DNA of 64,000 nucleotides from Micromonospora inaquosa (lineage in GTDB: Bacteria > Actinomycetota > Actinomycetes > Mycobacteriales > Micromonosporaceae): positions 1-64,000 of the forward strand of contig NZ_QGSZ01000178.1 of NCBI RefSeq assembly GCF_003857055.1, written 5' to 3'. How positions within the stretch are numbered: the stretch's first letter is position 1; each line of letters opens with the position of its first letter. Of this stretch, positions 1-7,466 are shown one piece after another. The notes beneath the pieces were generated by a model that had not been told where the DNA came from, did not search any database, and was given only the letters and a program-made list of their open reading frames with translations. The position numbers and the translations under genes were made by a program.

Positions 1-432
1 GCGGTGAGCGGGCCGCTGTCGACCAGGGCCACCAGAACCGCGACGCCGCCGGAGAGCGCCGCACCGACGATCGGGATGAACGCGCCGAGGAAGACCAGCG
101 CGGCCAGCGGGAAGGCGAACGGGGTGTTCAGCACCGCGATGAGCGGCACGGACACCAGCGCGCCGGTGATGCCGGCGAGCACGACGCCGGCGGCGATACC
201 GATGATCACCGCGAGCGGGTGGAGGGCGACCGCCCGGCCCATGATCAGCGGCTGGAGGATGTGACCCTCCACCTGCTGCACGACGATCACCGCGCCCAGG
301 ATGATCAGCGCGGTGAGCGGGCCGCTGTCGACCAGGGCCACCAGAACCGCGACGCCGCCGGAGAGCGCCGCACCGACGATCGGGATGAACGCGCCGAGGA
401 AGACCAGCGCGGCCAGCGGGAAGGCGAACGGG
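1..432. repeat. 123-bp exact direct repeat, period 309 bp, inside the AI-2E gene
   Basis: Bases 1-123 are identical to 310-432 by eye, and the sequences diverge immediately after (gtgttc versus atgtcg). The period is 309 bp, exactly 103 codons, so the reading frame stays open across the junction. The left copy touches the window edge and may extend further. It could be a tandem duplication or an assembly artefact at a contig end. Confidence 0.9.
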
Positions 433-1355
433 ATGTCGAAGGCGACCAGGAAGATGCCGATGCCGACCGCGTCGATGAAGGCGACCAGCACCGTGGCGCG
501 CACGTAGGCACCGAGCGTGTGCCAGGACGCGCGGCCGGCGTCGTCGACCTTCCACCGGGCGGCCACCGGCAGCAGCCGGACCAGGAAGCGCCAGATCCGG
601 TTGCCGTCGCGCAGGAAGAAGAACGTCGCGAAGAGCACGAGCAGCGTGCCGGTCAGCACCTCCGCCAGCGTCGCGGCGGTGCTCAGCGCGCCGCTGGTGA
701 ACTTCGACGTGTTGCCGTTGATCCAGACCTGCGCCTCGTCGATGTAGCGGTCGAGTTGGGTGTCGGAGAGGTGCAGCGGGCCCGTCTTCAGCCAGTTCTG
801 GATCTGCCGGACGCCCTCCGACGACTTCTGGCTCAGCTCCGGTACGCCCCGGATGAACTCGTTGACCACCAGCGTCAGCGTGCCGATCACCGCGACCAGG
901 CCGCCGACCAGCACCACCGCCGTCGCCAGCGACCGGGGGAACCGGATCCGCAGCAGCCAGCCCACCGCCGGGGCCAGCAGCGCGGAGAGCAGCAGCGCGA
1001 TGGCCAGCGGGATGATCACGATCTTGATCGTGCCGACGATCCGCAGCAGGGCCCAGGCCACCACGCCGATCACGATCAGCCGCCAACACCACGCGGCGGC
1101 GATGCGCAGCCCGTGCGGAACGTCGGCGTCGTCCCGACTGGAGGTGGAGCTGTGCAGGTCCGTCGGGGGTTCCGCGCCGTAGACCATGGCGTTCGAGGGC
1201 GCGGCCGGCCCCGGCACGCCCGGCGACGCCACCCGGGCGTCCGCCGACGCGTCGTCCAGCGCGTCACTCACTGCGCCCTCGTCGGCCCGCGCCGACTCCT
1301 GTCGTGACTGGTAGGCGCGGCGAAGCCGCCCGCGTACCCGCTCGAAGCGGCTCAA
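1..1355 (-). CDS. AI-2E family transporter-like permease, 3' end cut by window edge
   Basis: Reading the minus strand from a TTG at 1355, preceded by AGGAGG at good spacing, gives an open frame running off the left edge. A charged cytoplasmic N-terminus of about 85 residues leads into hydrophobic segments, then a soluble stretch (NEFIRGVPELSQ) and the AI-2E hallmark C-terminal helices (FLGAFIPIVGAAL, VQQVEGHILQPLIMG). This is the family order for multi-pass permeases of unclear substrate. After PLIAVLNT, where such proteins normally end, the frame re-enters PFAFPLAALVFLG, a second copy of residues about 309-349. The C-terminus is therefore duplicated or misassembled (see repeat). The family call is sound; the substrate is unknown. 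Confidence 0.85.
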   Translation of the reverse strand, partial: MSRFERVRGRLRRAYQSRQESARADEGAVSDALDDASADARVASPGVPGPAAPSNAMVYGAEPPTDLHSSTSSRDDADVPHGLRIAAAWCWRLIVIGVVAWALLRIVGTIKIVIIPLAIALLLSALLAPAVGWLLRIRFPRSLATAVVLVGGLVAVIGTLTLVVNEFIRGVPELSQKSSEGVRQIQNWLKTGPLHLSDTQLDRYIDEAQVWINGNTSKFTSGALSTAATLAEVLTGTLLVLFATFFFLRDGNRIWRFLVRLLPVAARWKVDDAGRASWHTLGAYVRATVLVAFIDAVGIGIFLVAFDIPFAFPLAALVFLGAFIPIVGAALSGGVAVLVALVDSGPLTALIILGAVIVVQQVEGHILQPLIMGRAVALHPLAVIIGIAAGVVLAGITGALVSVPLIAVLNTPFAFPLAALVFLGAFIPIVGAALSGGVAVLVALVDSGPLT

Positions 1356-1515
1356 GCGCACCTCCTGGCAGAGAACCCGGCCCGCCCAGGGCGACAGGTC
1401 GGACAGCATACGTCCGTTCCCGACACCATAGGGGGGTTCCGCGACACAATGCCCCGACGACCTCCGGCGTAACCACCGGCGGGCCACCATCGGCCCACAC
1501 GGTAGCGTCTGCGGC

Positions 1516-1854
1516 GTGACCGCCGACAACGATCTCGACGCCGGCCTGCCGATCCGCCTGCTGCACGACCGCGTGCTGGTACGGATGGAGGGCAGCGAGG
1601 GCGAACGCCGCTCCACCGCTGGCATCGTCATTCCGGCTACCGCCGCGGTCGGCAAGCGCCTCGCCTGGGCCACCGCCGTAGGGGTGGGGCCGAACGTCCG
1701 CGCCATCGTTTCCGGCGACCGGGTGCTCTTCGACCCGGACGACCGCTCCGAGGTCGAACTGCACGGCCGCGGTTACGTGCTCCTGCGGGAGCGGGACGTG
1801 CACGCTGTCGCCGCCGAGCGGATCGAGAACGACTCGACCGGCCTCTACCTCTGA
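1516..1854 (+). CDS. GroES/Cpn10-like co-chaperonin fold protein (orphan)
   Basis: The 112-aa product has the Cpn10 signature order: PIRLLHDRVLVRME near the N-terminus, a mobile-loop-like GERRSTAGIVIPATAA, then VGVGPNV and VLFDPDD strands and a C-terminal YVLLRERDVHAV strand. True GroES is about 95-100 aa, so length fits. It stands alone, 14 kb from groEL, and lacks a CIRCE operator, so it may be a divergent paralogue rather than the main co-chaperonin. The GTG start lies 7 nt after a TAGCGT -10 box, suggesting leaderless translation. Whether it caps GroEL is not shown by the sequence. Confidence 0.75.
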   Translation: MTADNDLDAGLPIRLLHDRVLVRMEGSEGERRSTAGIVIPATAAVGKRLAWATAVGVGPNVRAIVSGDRVLFDPDDRSEVELHGRGYVLLRERDVHAVAAERIENDSTGLYL

Positions 1855-1947
1855 CGCACCTCCCCCGGCCACCAGGCACCGTCGCGCACCGTTTGCCCGG
1901 CCGCACGACGGGAAGCCATCCGGCGACCGTGGCCCTGGGGAGGGACG

Positions 1948-2115
1948 ATGCCGGTATTCGTGAAGAAGCTGTTGACCTGGGGCAGTGTCGCGTTCCTGAT
2001 CTACTTCATGGCCTTCCGGCCGGACGGCGCCGCGCAGATGTTCCGGGCCATCGGAGCCGCGTTGATCGCGATGTTCCAGGGCCTCGGTGACTTCCTCACC
2101 TCGCTGATGACCTGA
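1948..2115 (+). CDS. Small single-span membrane protein, 55 aa
   Basis: ATG at 1948 follows GGGGAGGGACG, a strong ribosome-binding site, and opens a 55-codon frame ending TGA at 2113-2115. The peptide starts MPVFVKKLLTWGSVAFLIYF, has one hydrophobic helix (residues about 8-22), a short RPDGAAQ turn, and a second amphipathic helix (FRAIGAALIAMFQGLGDFL). It is too short for most ORF cutoffs. The strong RBS and actinomycete-like codon use support it. Function unknown; it may sit in the membrane as a small accessory subunit. Confidence 0.7.
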   Translation: MPVFVKKLLTWGSVAFLIYFMAFRPDGAAQMFRAIGAALIAMFQGLGDFLTSLMT

Positions 2116-2178
2116 ACCGCTGCGCCGACCTGAACCGCTCGGCGCCGACCTGAGCTGGCGGCCGGGTGCCGTCAGCCG

Positions 2179-3627
2179 TCAGGGGTGCGTCGGCGGCCAG
2201 GGCGGCGCCGATCGCGGGCCGGGCCAGCCGGGCGCGGCGTACCCCAAGGGAGCCGGGGCGGGCGCCAGCACCACCGGGATCGGCACCACCGGCTCGTCCG
2301 GCGCGTCCACCGGACGCCGCGTACCGTCCGGGAACCGCAGCAGGTAGCGGCTGCCGTCCCAGACCCCCACCGGGGCCTGCGGGTCCCGACCGACGAAGAA
2401 CGACCGGTACGCGCTGATCGCGTCCAGCAGTTCCCGCTCCTCGCGTGCGGTCCGCTCCTGGTCGGCGGGCTTGCGGTCCAGACCGCGCAGCGTCCCGTCG
2501 CGCAGCAGGGCCAGCCGGGTGGCGGCGGACTGGTAACCCCGCATCGCCCGCACCCCGGCGTCGCCGGCCACCCGGCGCGCCCAACTGCGGGCTGCGTGCC
2601 GCCTGCCGAGACTGCTCAGGGCGGCCACCTCGGGCGGGCTGAGCCAACCGGCGCGCACGTAGTCGGGCAGGACCCGCTCGGTGAGGCGCCCCTCCCAGGC
2701 GCGCAGCCACAGCGCCAGCCCCACGGTGCCGAAGAAGACCGGCACCATCAGGCCCAGGAAGCCGTACAGCATGATCATGGCCTCGCCGGTGGCCTGGGTC
2801 AGCGTGGGCAGCAGATTCCACGTGCCGTGCAGCATCATCGCCAGCAGCAGCCCGGCGATCGGGGCGAGCACCCGGATGCGCCGATCGGCCGTCCGGGAGG
2901 CGATACCCAGCCCCACACCGGTCATCGAGGTGAAAAGGGGATGGGCGAACCCGAACAGCAGAATCCGCAGGATGAAGATCGCGATGACCTGCTGGATGCC
3001 GGTGGCCGGGCCGTAGCGGTCGGCGCCGGACGCAAACCCCAACCCACCCAGGTAGAGGATGTTCTCCACCATCGCGAAGCCGACCGCGGAGAGCCCGCAG
3101 TAGACCAGGCCGTCGGTGATCCCGGACCACTCACGACGGCGGAACACCAGCAGCAGGATCGGGCCCAGCGCCTTTGTCAGCTCCTCGATGAACGGTGCCA
3201 CCAGCACCCCGGTCAGCGCTGACGGAAGGCCCCAGTCGGCGAAACGGTTGGCCGCGAAGTCGTTCACGGTGAGTGAGGCGGCGGTGGAGACGAACGCCCC
3301 CCACGCGAAGCAGAAGATCAGATACTTCAGTGGCTCGGGTTCGTACCGGTCCAGCCAGAGGAAGCAGCCGACCAGCACCGGTACCGGCAGGATCGCGGCG
3401 ACCACCCCGATCAGCAGGGCCTGCGCCCCGAGCGACTGGCCGAGCGTGAAGACCATGAACACCGCGCACGCCGCGATGAACAGCACCACCCCGGCCAGCA
3501 CCAGAAACCGCCGCCAGCCCAGCCGACGCAGCGGCATCCGAGGCGTCCCGCCCACGGGCGGGACGGCGGGCGCAGGCGGGCTGGGGGGCGACGGCGGCAG
3601 CGGTGAACCGGGCGGGGTGTCGGCCAT
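2179..3627 (-). CDS. PrsW-family intramembrane metalloprotease
   Basis: A proline-rich cytoplasmic N-terminus of about 35 residues is followed by about eight hydrophobic segments. PrsW-type motifs are visible: the glutamate pair in FIEELTKALGP (residues about 146-147), FGFAHPLFTSMTG and LHGTWNLLP with their histidines. The family cuts membrane proteins such as anti-sigma factors; the target here is unknown. The C-terminal 150 residues form a soluble tail with several Arg-rich segments. I chose the ATG at 3627 over one 14 codons upstream because TACGCT lies 6 nt before it, a leaderless pattern seen repeatedly in this window. Upstream and divergent lies the SAM-IV riboswitch gene. Confidence 0.85.
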   Translation of the reverse strand: MADTPPGSPLPPSPPSPPAPAVPPVGGTPRMPLRRLGWRRFLVLAGVVLFIAACAVFMVFTLGQSLGAQALLIGVVAAILPVPVLVGCFLWLDRYEPEPLKYLIFCFAWGAFVSTAASLTVNDFAANRFADWGLPSALTGVLVAPFIEELTKALGPILLLVFRRREWSGITDGLVYCGLSAVGFAMVENILYLGGLGFASGADRYGPATGIQQVIAIFILRILLFGFAHPLFTSMTGVGLGIASRTADRRIRVLAPIAGLLLAMMLHGTWNLLPTLTQATGEAMIMLYGFLGLMVPVFFGTVGLALWLRAWEGRLTERVLPDYVRAGWLSPPEVAALSSLGRRHAARSWARRVAGDAGVRAMRGYQSAATRLALLRDGTLRGLDRKPADQERTAREERELLDAISAYRSFFVGRDPQAPVGVWDGSRYLLRFPDGTRRPVDAPDEPVVPIPVVLAPAPAPLGYAAPGWPGPRSAPPWPPTHP

Positions 3628-3692
3628 GCGGTCAGCGTAGCCATCCGCTGCCGGCTGGTTCGGTCGCATCGGTAGCCGCTATGCTGCCGGCA

Positions 3693-3860
3693 GGTCACGA
3701 GCGCCAGCGTCAAGCCCCGGTTTGCTGGCCGGCAACCCTCGTCGAGTTCGCGGTGGGGTGCCCCGGGTGATGACCGGGCCCAGCCCGATCGGTGTGCTGG
3801 GCAAGCGCGGACCCCGTCCCGATGTCGCACCCCGGGGTCCCTGACCCCGGAGGTTCCGGC
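3693..3860 (+). promoter_or_regulatory. SAM-IV-class riboswitch with expression platform
   Basis: Hallmarks seen: P1 GGTCA (3693-3697) with TGACC (3771-3775); GCCAGC (3703-3708) with GCTGGC (3724-3729); the GGCAACCCTC core; GGTGGGGTGCCCCGGGTGA; and a 3' hairpin GCCCAGC (3778-3784)/GCTGGGC (3796-3802) followed by GCGCGGACCC, which could make the SAM-IV pseudoknot. After it, GGACCCCG (3809-3816) can pair with CGGGGTCC (3833-3840), or GGGGTC can pair with GACCCC beside the Shine-Dalgarno CCGGAGG (3847-3853). These exclusive hairpins fit translational switching of the next gene. The class assignment is by recall of the consensus. Confidence 0.85.
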
Positions 3861-5120
3861 GTGTCCGTCACTCTCGTTCCCGCGCTGCCCACCCTGCCGT
3901 CCGCGCCGTCCGCGCCACTCGACGTCCTCGGCGTGCCCGGTGAGATCAACCTGGACTACGCGGCCAGTGCGCCGTGCGCGCGGGCCGCCGCCGACGCGGT
4001 GGCCGAGCTGCTGCCCTGGTACGCGAGCGTGCATCGCGGAGCGGGAGCGCTGTCGCGGCGCTGCACCCTCGCGTACGAGCAGGCCCGGCAGACGGTCGGC
4101 GACTTCTTCGGCGTTCGCGCCGACGATCACGTGATCTTCACGCGCAACACGACGGACGCGCTCAACCTGCTGGCGCGAGCCGTGCCGGCCGGTACGACGG
4201 TCGTCACGTTCGCCTCCGAGCACCACGCCAACCTGCTGCCCTGGCCGCGCGGATCGGTGCGACTGCCGGTGCCCAGCGACCCCGACGGGGCGGTACGCGA
4301 CCTCGCCGCCGCCCTCGCCGAGCTGCGTCGGGGCAGCAGCCCGGCACTGCCGGTGCTGGTCGCGGTGACCGGTGCGAGCAACGTGACCGGTGAGCGGTGG
4401 CCGGTCGCCGAACTGGCGCGGGTGGCCCACCGGCACGGTGCCCGGATCGTGCTCGACGCCGCGCAACTCGCCCCGCACGCCCCGGTCGACCTGCGCACGC
4501 TCGACGTGGACTACCTGGCCGTGTCCGGTCACAAGCTGTACGCGCCGTTCGGCGCGGGCGTGCTGATCGGCCGAGCCGACTGGCTGGACGCCGCCCCGCC
4601 GTACCTGGCCGGCGGTGGAGCCACCAGCCACGTCGGGCCGGCCACCCACGACGTGACCTGGGCGACCGGTCCGGCCCGACACGAGGGTGGCACCCCGAAC
4701 CTGCTCGGCGCGGTGGCGCTGGCGGCGGTGTGCGCGGCCCTCGACGACGCCGACCAGACCGCGCTGGCCGCCCACGAGCAGGCCCTACTGGCCCGGCTGA
4801 GGACCGGCCTCGCCGCCCTGCCGCACGTCGTCGAGCTGCGCACCTTCGGCCCGAACGCGCCCCGGGTCGGCATCGTCTCGTTCGTGGTCGCCGGATGGGA
4901 CTCCACCGAGGTGGCCACGAGGCTGGCCGCCGAGCACCACATCGGCGTACGGGACGGGTTGTTCTGTGCCCACCCGCTGGCCCGGCGGCTGCTCAGCGAG
5001 GCGGCGGGGCGTACCGGCCGGCGGGATCTGCCGCCCACCGCGCTGCGCGCCAGCATCGGGCTGGGCAGCACGGCCGCCCAGGTGGACCGGCTGCTCGCCG
5101 CGCTGGCCGAGCTGGGCTGA
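3861..5120 (+). CDS. Class V PLP-dependent aminotransferase / cysteine desulfurase-like enzyme
   Basis: The 419-aa protein begins at GTG 3861, 7 nt after GGAGG. Family motifs are visible: NLDYAASAPC at the N-terminus, ITRNTTDALNLLAR-like cofactor-binding loop (FTRNTTDALN), ASEHHANLLPW, LDAAQLAPH, and the lysine loop VSGHKLYAPFGAG that would hold PLP as a Schiff base. The C-terminal domain ends LRASIGLGSTAAQVDRLL. SufS/selenocysteine lyase-like enzymes of this length mobilise sulfur from cysteine. The upstream SAM riboswitch supports a sulfur or methionine role, but the substrate is not proven and it could be an epimerase-type member. Confidence 0.85.
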   Translation: MSVTLVPALPTLPSAPSAPLDVLGVPGEINLDYAASAPCARAAADAVAELLPWYASVHRGAGALSRRCTLAYEQARQTVGDFFGVRADDHVIFTRNTTDALNLLARAVPAGTTVVTFASEHHANLLPWPRGSVRLPVPSDPDGAVRDLAAALAELRRGSSPALPVLVAVTGASNVTGERWPVAELARVAHRHGARIVLDAAQLAPHAPVDLRTLDVDYLAVSGHKLYAPFGAGVLIGRADWLDAAPPYLAGGGATSHVGPATHDVTWATGPARHEGGTPNLLGAVALAAVCAALDDADQTALAAHEQALLARLRTGLAALPHVVELRTFGPNAPRVGIVSFVVAGWDSTEVATRLAAEHHIGVRDGLFCAHPLARRLLSEAAGRTGRRDLPPTALRASIGLGSTAAQVDRLLAALAELG

Positions 5121-5143
5121 GGCCGGCCGGCGGTGGCCCGCGC

Positions 5144-6409
5144 TCAGCCGACCGGCGGGGCGGTGGGTGGCTTCGGTGCCTCGCCGGGTTCGGCGGGCTC
5201 ACCGACCGGGCGTTCCTGCTCGCCGAAGGCGGTGCGGATCCACCGGTTCGCCTCCTCCTGCTCGATTCCGGAGGCGACCAGCAGATCACTCGCGGTGGTG
5301 CGGATCTGGGCGATCACCACGCTGCCGGAGAAGCCGACCCCGTCGCCGTACCCCCGACCGGCCTCGCTGACCGCCCGCAGCGACCGTTCCCGGGCCTTCT
5401 CCGGCTCCTCGCCGGCGGCGAACTCGTGCTTGAGCAGCCGGACCGACTCGGCGAGGTGGCCGATCGCGTCCGGCATCGGATCGGGCACCGGTTCCTCGTC
5501 CTCGATAAGGGTGACGGACCGGCGGATCAGCGTGCCGCTGTTGCGCATCGCCCGGTCGATCGGGTCGGCCGCCTCCGCGTAGTGGATCAGCTCGCTGCGG
5601 CGGTGCCAGCGGGCCGGAGAGAGGGTGGCCGTCTCCTTTGCGCCCTCGATCGCCTCGGAAAGGTTGGCCAACTCCTCCTTGTTGTTGCGCAAACGGTCCA
5701 GTGCGGCCTGGATGCTGGCGCGGTCCCGGTTGCGCAGCCCGTCGGCGGTGGCGTCGAGCTGGGCGGCGAGCAGGTCCAGGGCGGGCCGGGCCGCCCGGTT
5801 GATCACTCGGAGTGGGTTCAGTGGCAGCAGCACCGCCGTCACCAGCAGCGCGACCCCACCGCCGAGGAACGCGTCGACGAAGCGAGGGATCTCCAGGTTC
5901 TGGGTGGACGGGCTGAGCGTGACGATCAGCACCGCCGTGGCCGCCGCCTGGATGACGATCGCCACGCTCGCCCCCGCGAAGATCGTGAACAGGATCGCCA
6001 CCGTGACCACCAGCCCGAGCTGCCATGCCCCGGTGCCGAGCAGGTAGATCAGGAAGTCGCCGATCGCCACCCCGATGCCGACCCCGGCGATCAGCTCCAC
6101 GGTCCGGCGGAACCGCTGGCCGACCGAGGCGGCCAGGGTGCCGACCGCGGAGATCGGCGCGAAGACCGGTTGCGGGTTGCCGAGCAACTTGTGCGAGATC
6201 AGGTACGCGATCCCCGCAGCCAGCCCGGCCTGCACCGCGAGCCCACCGGCCATCCGTACCCGGTGCAGCCGGTCGTGCAGGGTGGCCCGACCGCGATGGC
6301 GCAGCTCTTGGGTGGCTTCGGCGATCCGCGCGCCGTCGATGTCCACCAGCCCTGCACGCAGCGCGGTACGTCGCATCATCCGAGGTCGCTTGTCCCGGGC
6401 CACGGCCAT
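5144..6409 (-). CDS. FUSC-family membrane protein (aromatic acid exporter-like)
   Basis: After a basic N-terminus (MAVARDKRPRMMRRTAL) the 421-aa protein has a cluster of six hydrophobic helices (residues about 50-190: VQAGLAAGIAYLI, LAASVGQRF, TVAILFTIFAGASVAIVIQ, LLVTAVLLPLNP), then a long helical cytoplasmic half with coiled-coil-like LRNNKEELANLSEAIEGAKE. The QPVFAPISAVGTLAAS stretch and the overall layout match FUSC/ArAE exporters. Such proteins export aromatic acids or are of unknown substrate. It converges on the aminotransferase gene, with 23 nt between the stops. Confidence 0.8.
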   Translation of the reverse strand: MAVARDKRPRMMRRTALRAGLVDIDGARIAEATQELRHRGRATLHDRLHRVRMAGGLAVQAGLAAGIAYLISHKLLGNPQPVFAPISAVGTLAASVGQRFRRTVELIAGVGIGVAIGDFLIYLLGTGAWQLGLVVTVAILFTIFAGASVAIVIQAAATAVLIVTLSPSTQNLEIPRFVDAFLGGGVALLVTAVLLPLNPLRVINRAARPALDLLAAQLDATADGLRNRDRASIQAALDRLRNNKEELANLSEAIEGAKETATLSPARWHRRSELIHYAEAADPIDRAMRNSGTLIRRSVTLIEDEEPVPDPMPDAIGHLAESVRLLKHEFAAGEEPEKARERSLRAVSEAGRGYGDGVGFSGSVVIAQIRTTASDLLVASGIEQEEANRWIRTAFGEQERPVGEPAEPGEAPKPPTAPPVG

Positions 6410-6485
6410 GGGCGCGACTACCCGTGGTGGGCTCGCTGAATCCTTCCGTCCCGCGTGTCGCGGTCGGATGCGGCAGACTCGGGCG

Positions 6486-7142
6486 GTGGTTGATCTGCTG
6501 GACCGGTGGCGGGCGGCGACCCGGGATGCCGGCGCGAGGCCCGATCCGGATACGACCCGGGCCGGGGAGATGGTGATCGCCCGGTGGCGGGAACCGCACC
6601 GGCACTATCACACCCTGGCCCATTTGACGGTGGTGCTCGATCTGGTCGACCAGCACGCCGACCTGGCCGGTCGGGCCGACGTGGTCCGCCTGGCGGCCTG
6701 GTTCCACGACGCGGTCTACGACCCCCGGGCCGCTGGCGACGCCAACGAACGGGACAGCGCGGCCCTGGCCGGGAGCGTGCTCACCGGGCTCGGGGTGCCG
6801 ACGTCCACGGTGACCGAGGTACGCCGGCTGGTGCTGCTCACCGCCGGGCACTCGGTGGCGGAGGACGACCGGGACGGCGCGCTGCTCTGCGATGCGGACC
6901 TGGCCGTGCTGGCGGCGCCGCCGGCCCACTACGAGCGGTACGCGGCGGCGATCCGCCAGGAGTACGCCCATGTGCCGGAACCGGCCTTCCGGGCTGGGCG
7001 GGCCGCGGTGTTGACCGGCCTGCTGGCGCTGCCCGCGCTGTTCCGGCTGCCGCCGCTGGCGACCCGGTGGGAAGAGCCCGCCCGGTACAACGTGCGCCGC
7101 GAACTGGCCGCGCTCAGCGGAGAGCCGAAGAACGCGGGCTGA
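6486..7142 (+). CDS. HD-domain metal-dependent phosphohydrolase, 218 aa
   Basis: The product carries an HD-type metal site: PHRHYHTLAHL supplies early histidines, AAWFHDAVYDP holds the HD pair, and LLCDADLAVLAA supplies the later aspartates. This matches the compact predicted HD hydrolase family of about 200 aa found widely in bacteria, which probably cleaves a phosphoester; its substrate is unknown. GTG 6486 was chosen because it gives MVDLLDRW, the usual family start, and lies 6 nt after CAGACT, a possible -10. Its last 29 bases overlap the convergent DUF4031 gene. Confidence 0.8.
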   Translation: MVDLLDRWRAATRDAGARPDPDTTRAGEMVIARWREPHRHYHTLAHLTVVLDLVDQHADLAGRADVVRLAAWFHDAVYDPRAAGDANERDSAALAGSVLTGLGVPTSTVTEVRRLVLLTAGHSVAEDDRDGALLCDADLAVLAAPPAHYERYAAAIRQEYAHVPEPAFRAGRAAVLTGLLALPALFRLPPLATRWEEPARYNVRRELAALSGEPKNAG

Positions 7143-7398
7143 CCAGGTGCTTCGGGCGACGCAGGCCGGCGGTGTGGAGCAACTGGACCAGCTCCCGGCT
7201 CGGCACCACCTGTGCGCCAAGCCACACCGCCGCCTCGAACCGGTCGGCCGGAAGGTCGTAGTGGTCTCGGTCGAATCCGCGCCGGGGTGCGCCGAGCGTC
7301 TCGGCGAAGGCGTGCAGTTCGGCGTACGAGAGGTCACTGATCAGGTGCGACCAGAGTCGACCGCGCCACGGCCAGGCCGGCCGGTCCAGGTAGAGCAT
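7114..7398 (-). CDS. DUF4031-type small protein, 94 aa
   Basis: Starting at ATG 7398 the product reads MLYLDRPAWPWRGRLWSHL, SDLSYAELHAFAETLGAPRR and FDRDHYDLPADR, the compact pattern I associate with DUF4031. It has conserved Trp, His and Asp residues but no known activity. The family is small, soluble and about 80-100 aa, so this is full length. Its 3' end overlaps the HD hydrolase on the other strand by 29 bases. The name is from memory; the ORF itself is well supported by codon use. Confidence 0.75.
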   Translation of the reverse strand: MLYLDRPAWPWRGRLWSHLISDLSYAELHAFAETLGAPRRGFDRDHYDLPADRFEAAVWLGAQVVPSRELVQLLHTAGLRRPKHLVSPRSSALR

Positions 7399-7466
7399 GA
7401 CGCACAAGCTATCCCGCCGAGTCGATCATGTTGATGATCGCCGGTCGGCGACCTAACCTCGGCTGC

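Noticed and set aside
219-1307. Long plus-strand frame of 362 codons rich in Arg, Asp and Gln
   Set aside because: It is the antisense of the AI-2E gene; composition is typical of GC-driven shadow frames and the minus frame has clear TM motifs and an RBS.
5286-7337. 683-codon minus-strand frame across the FUSC and HD genes
   Set aside because: Gly/Arg-rich shadow frame; it crosses two well supported genes on opposite strands.
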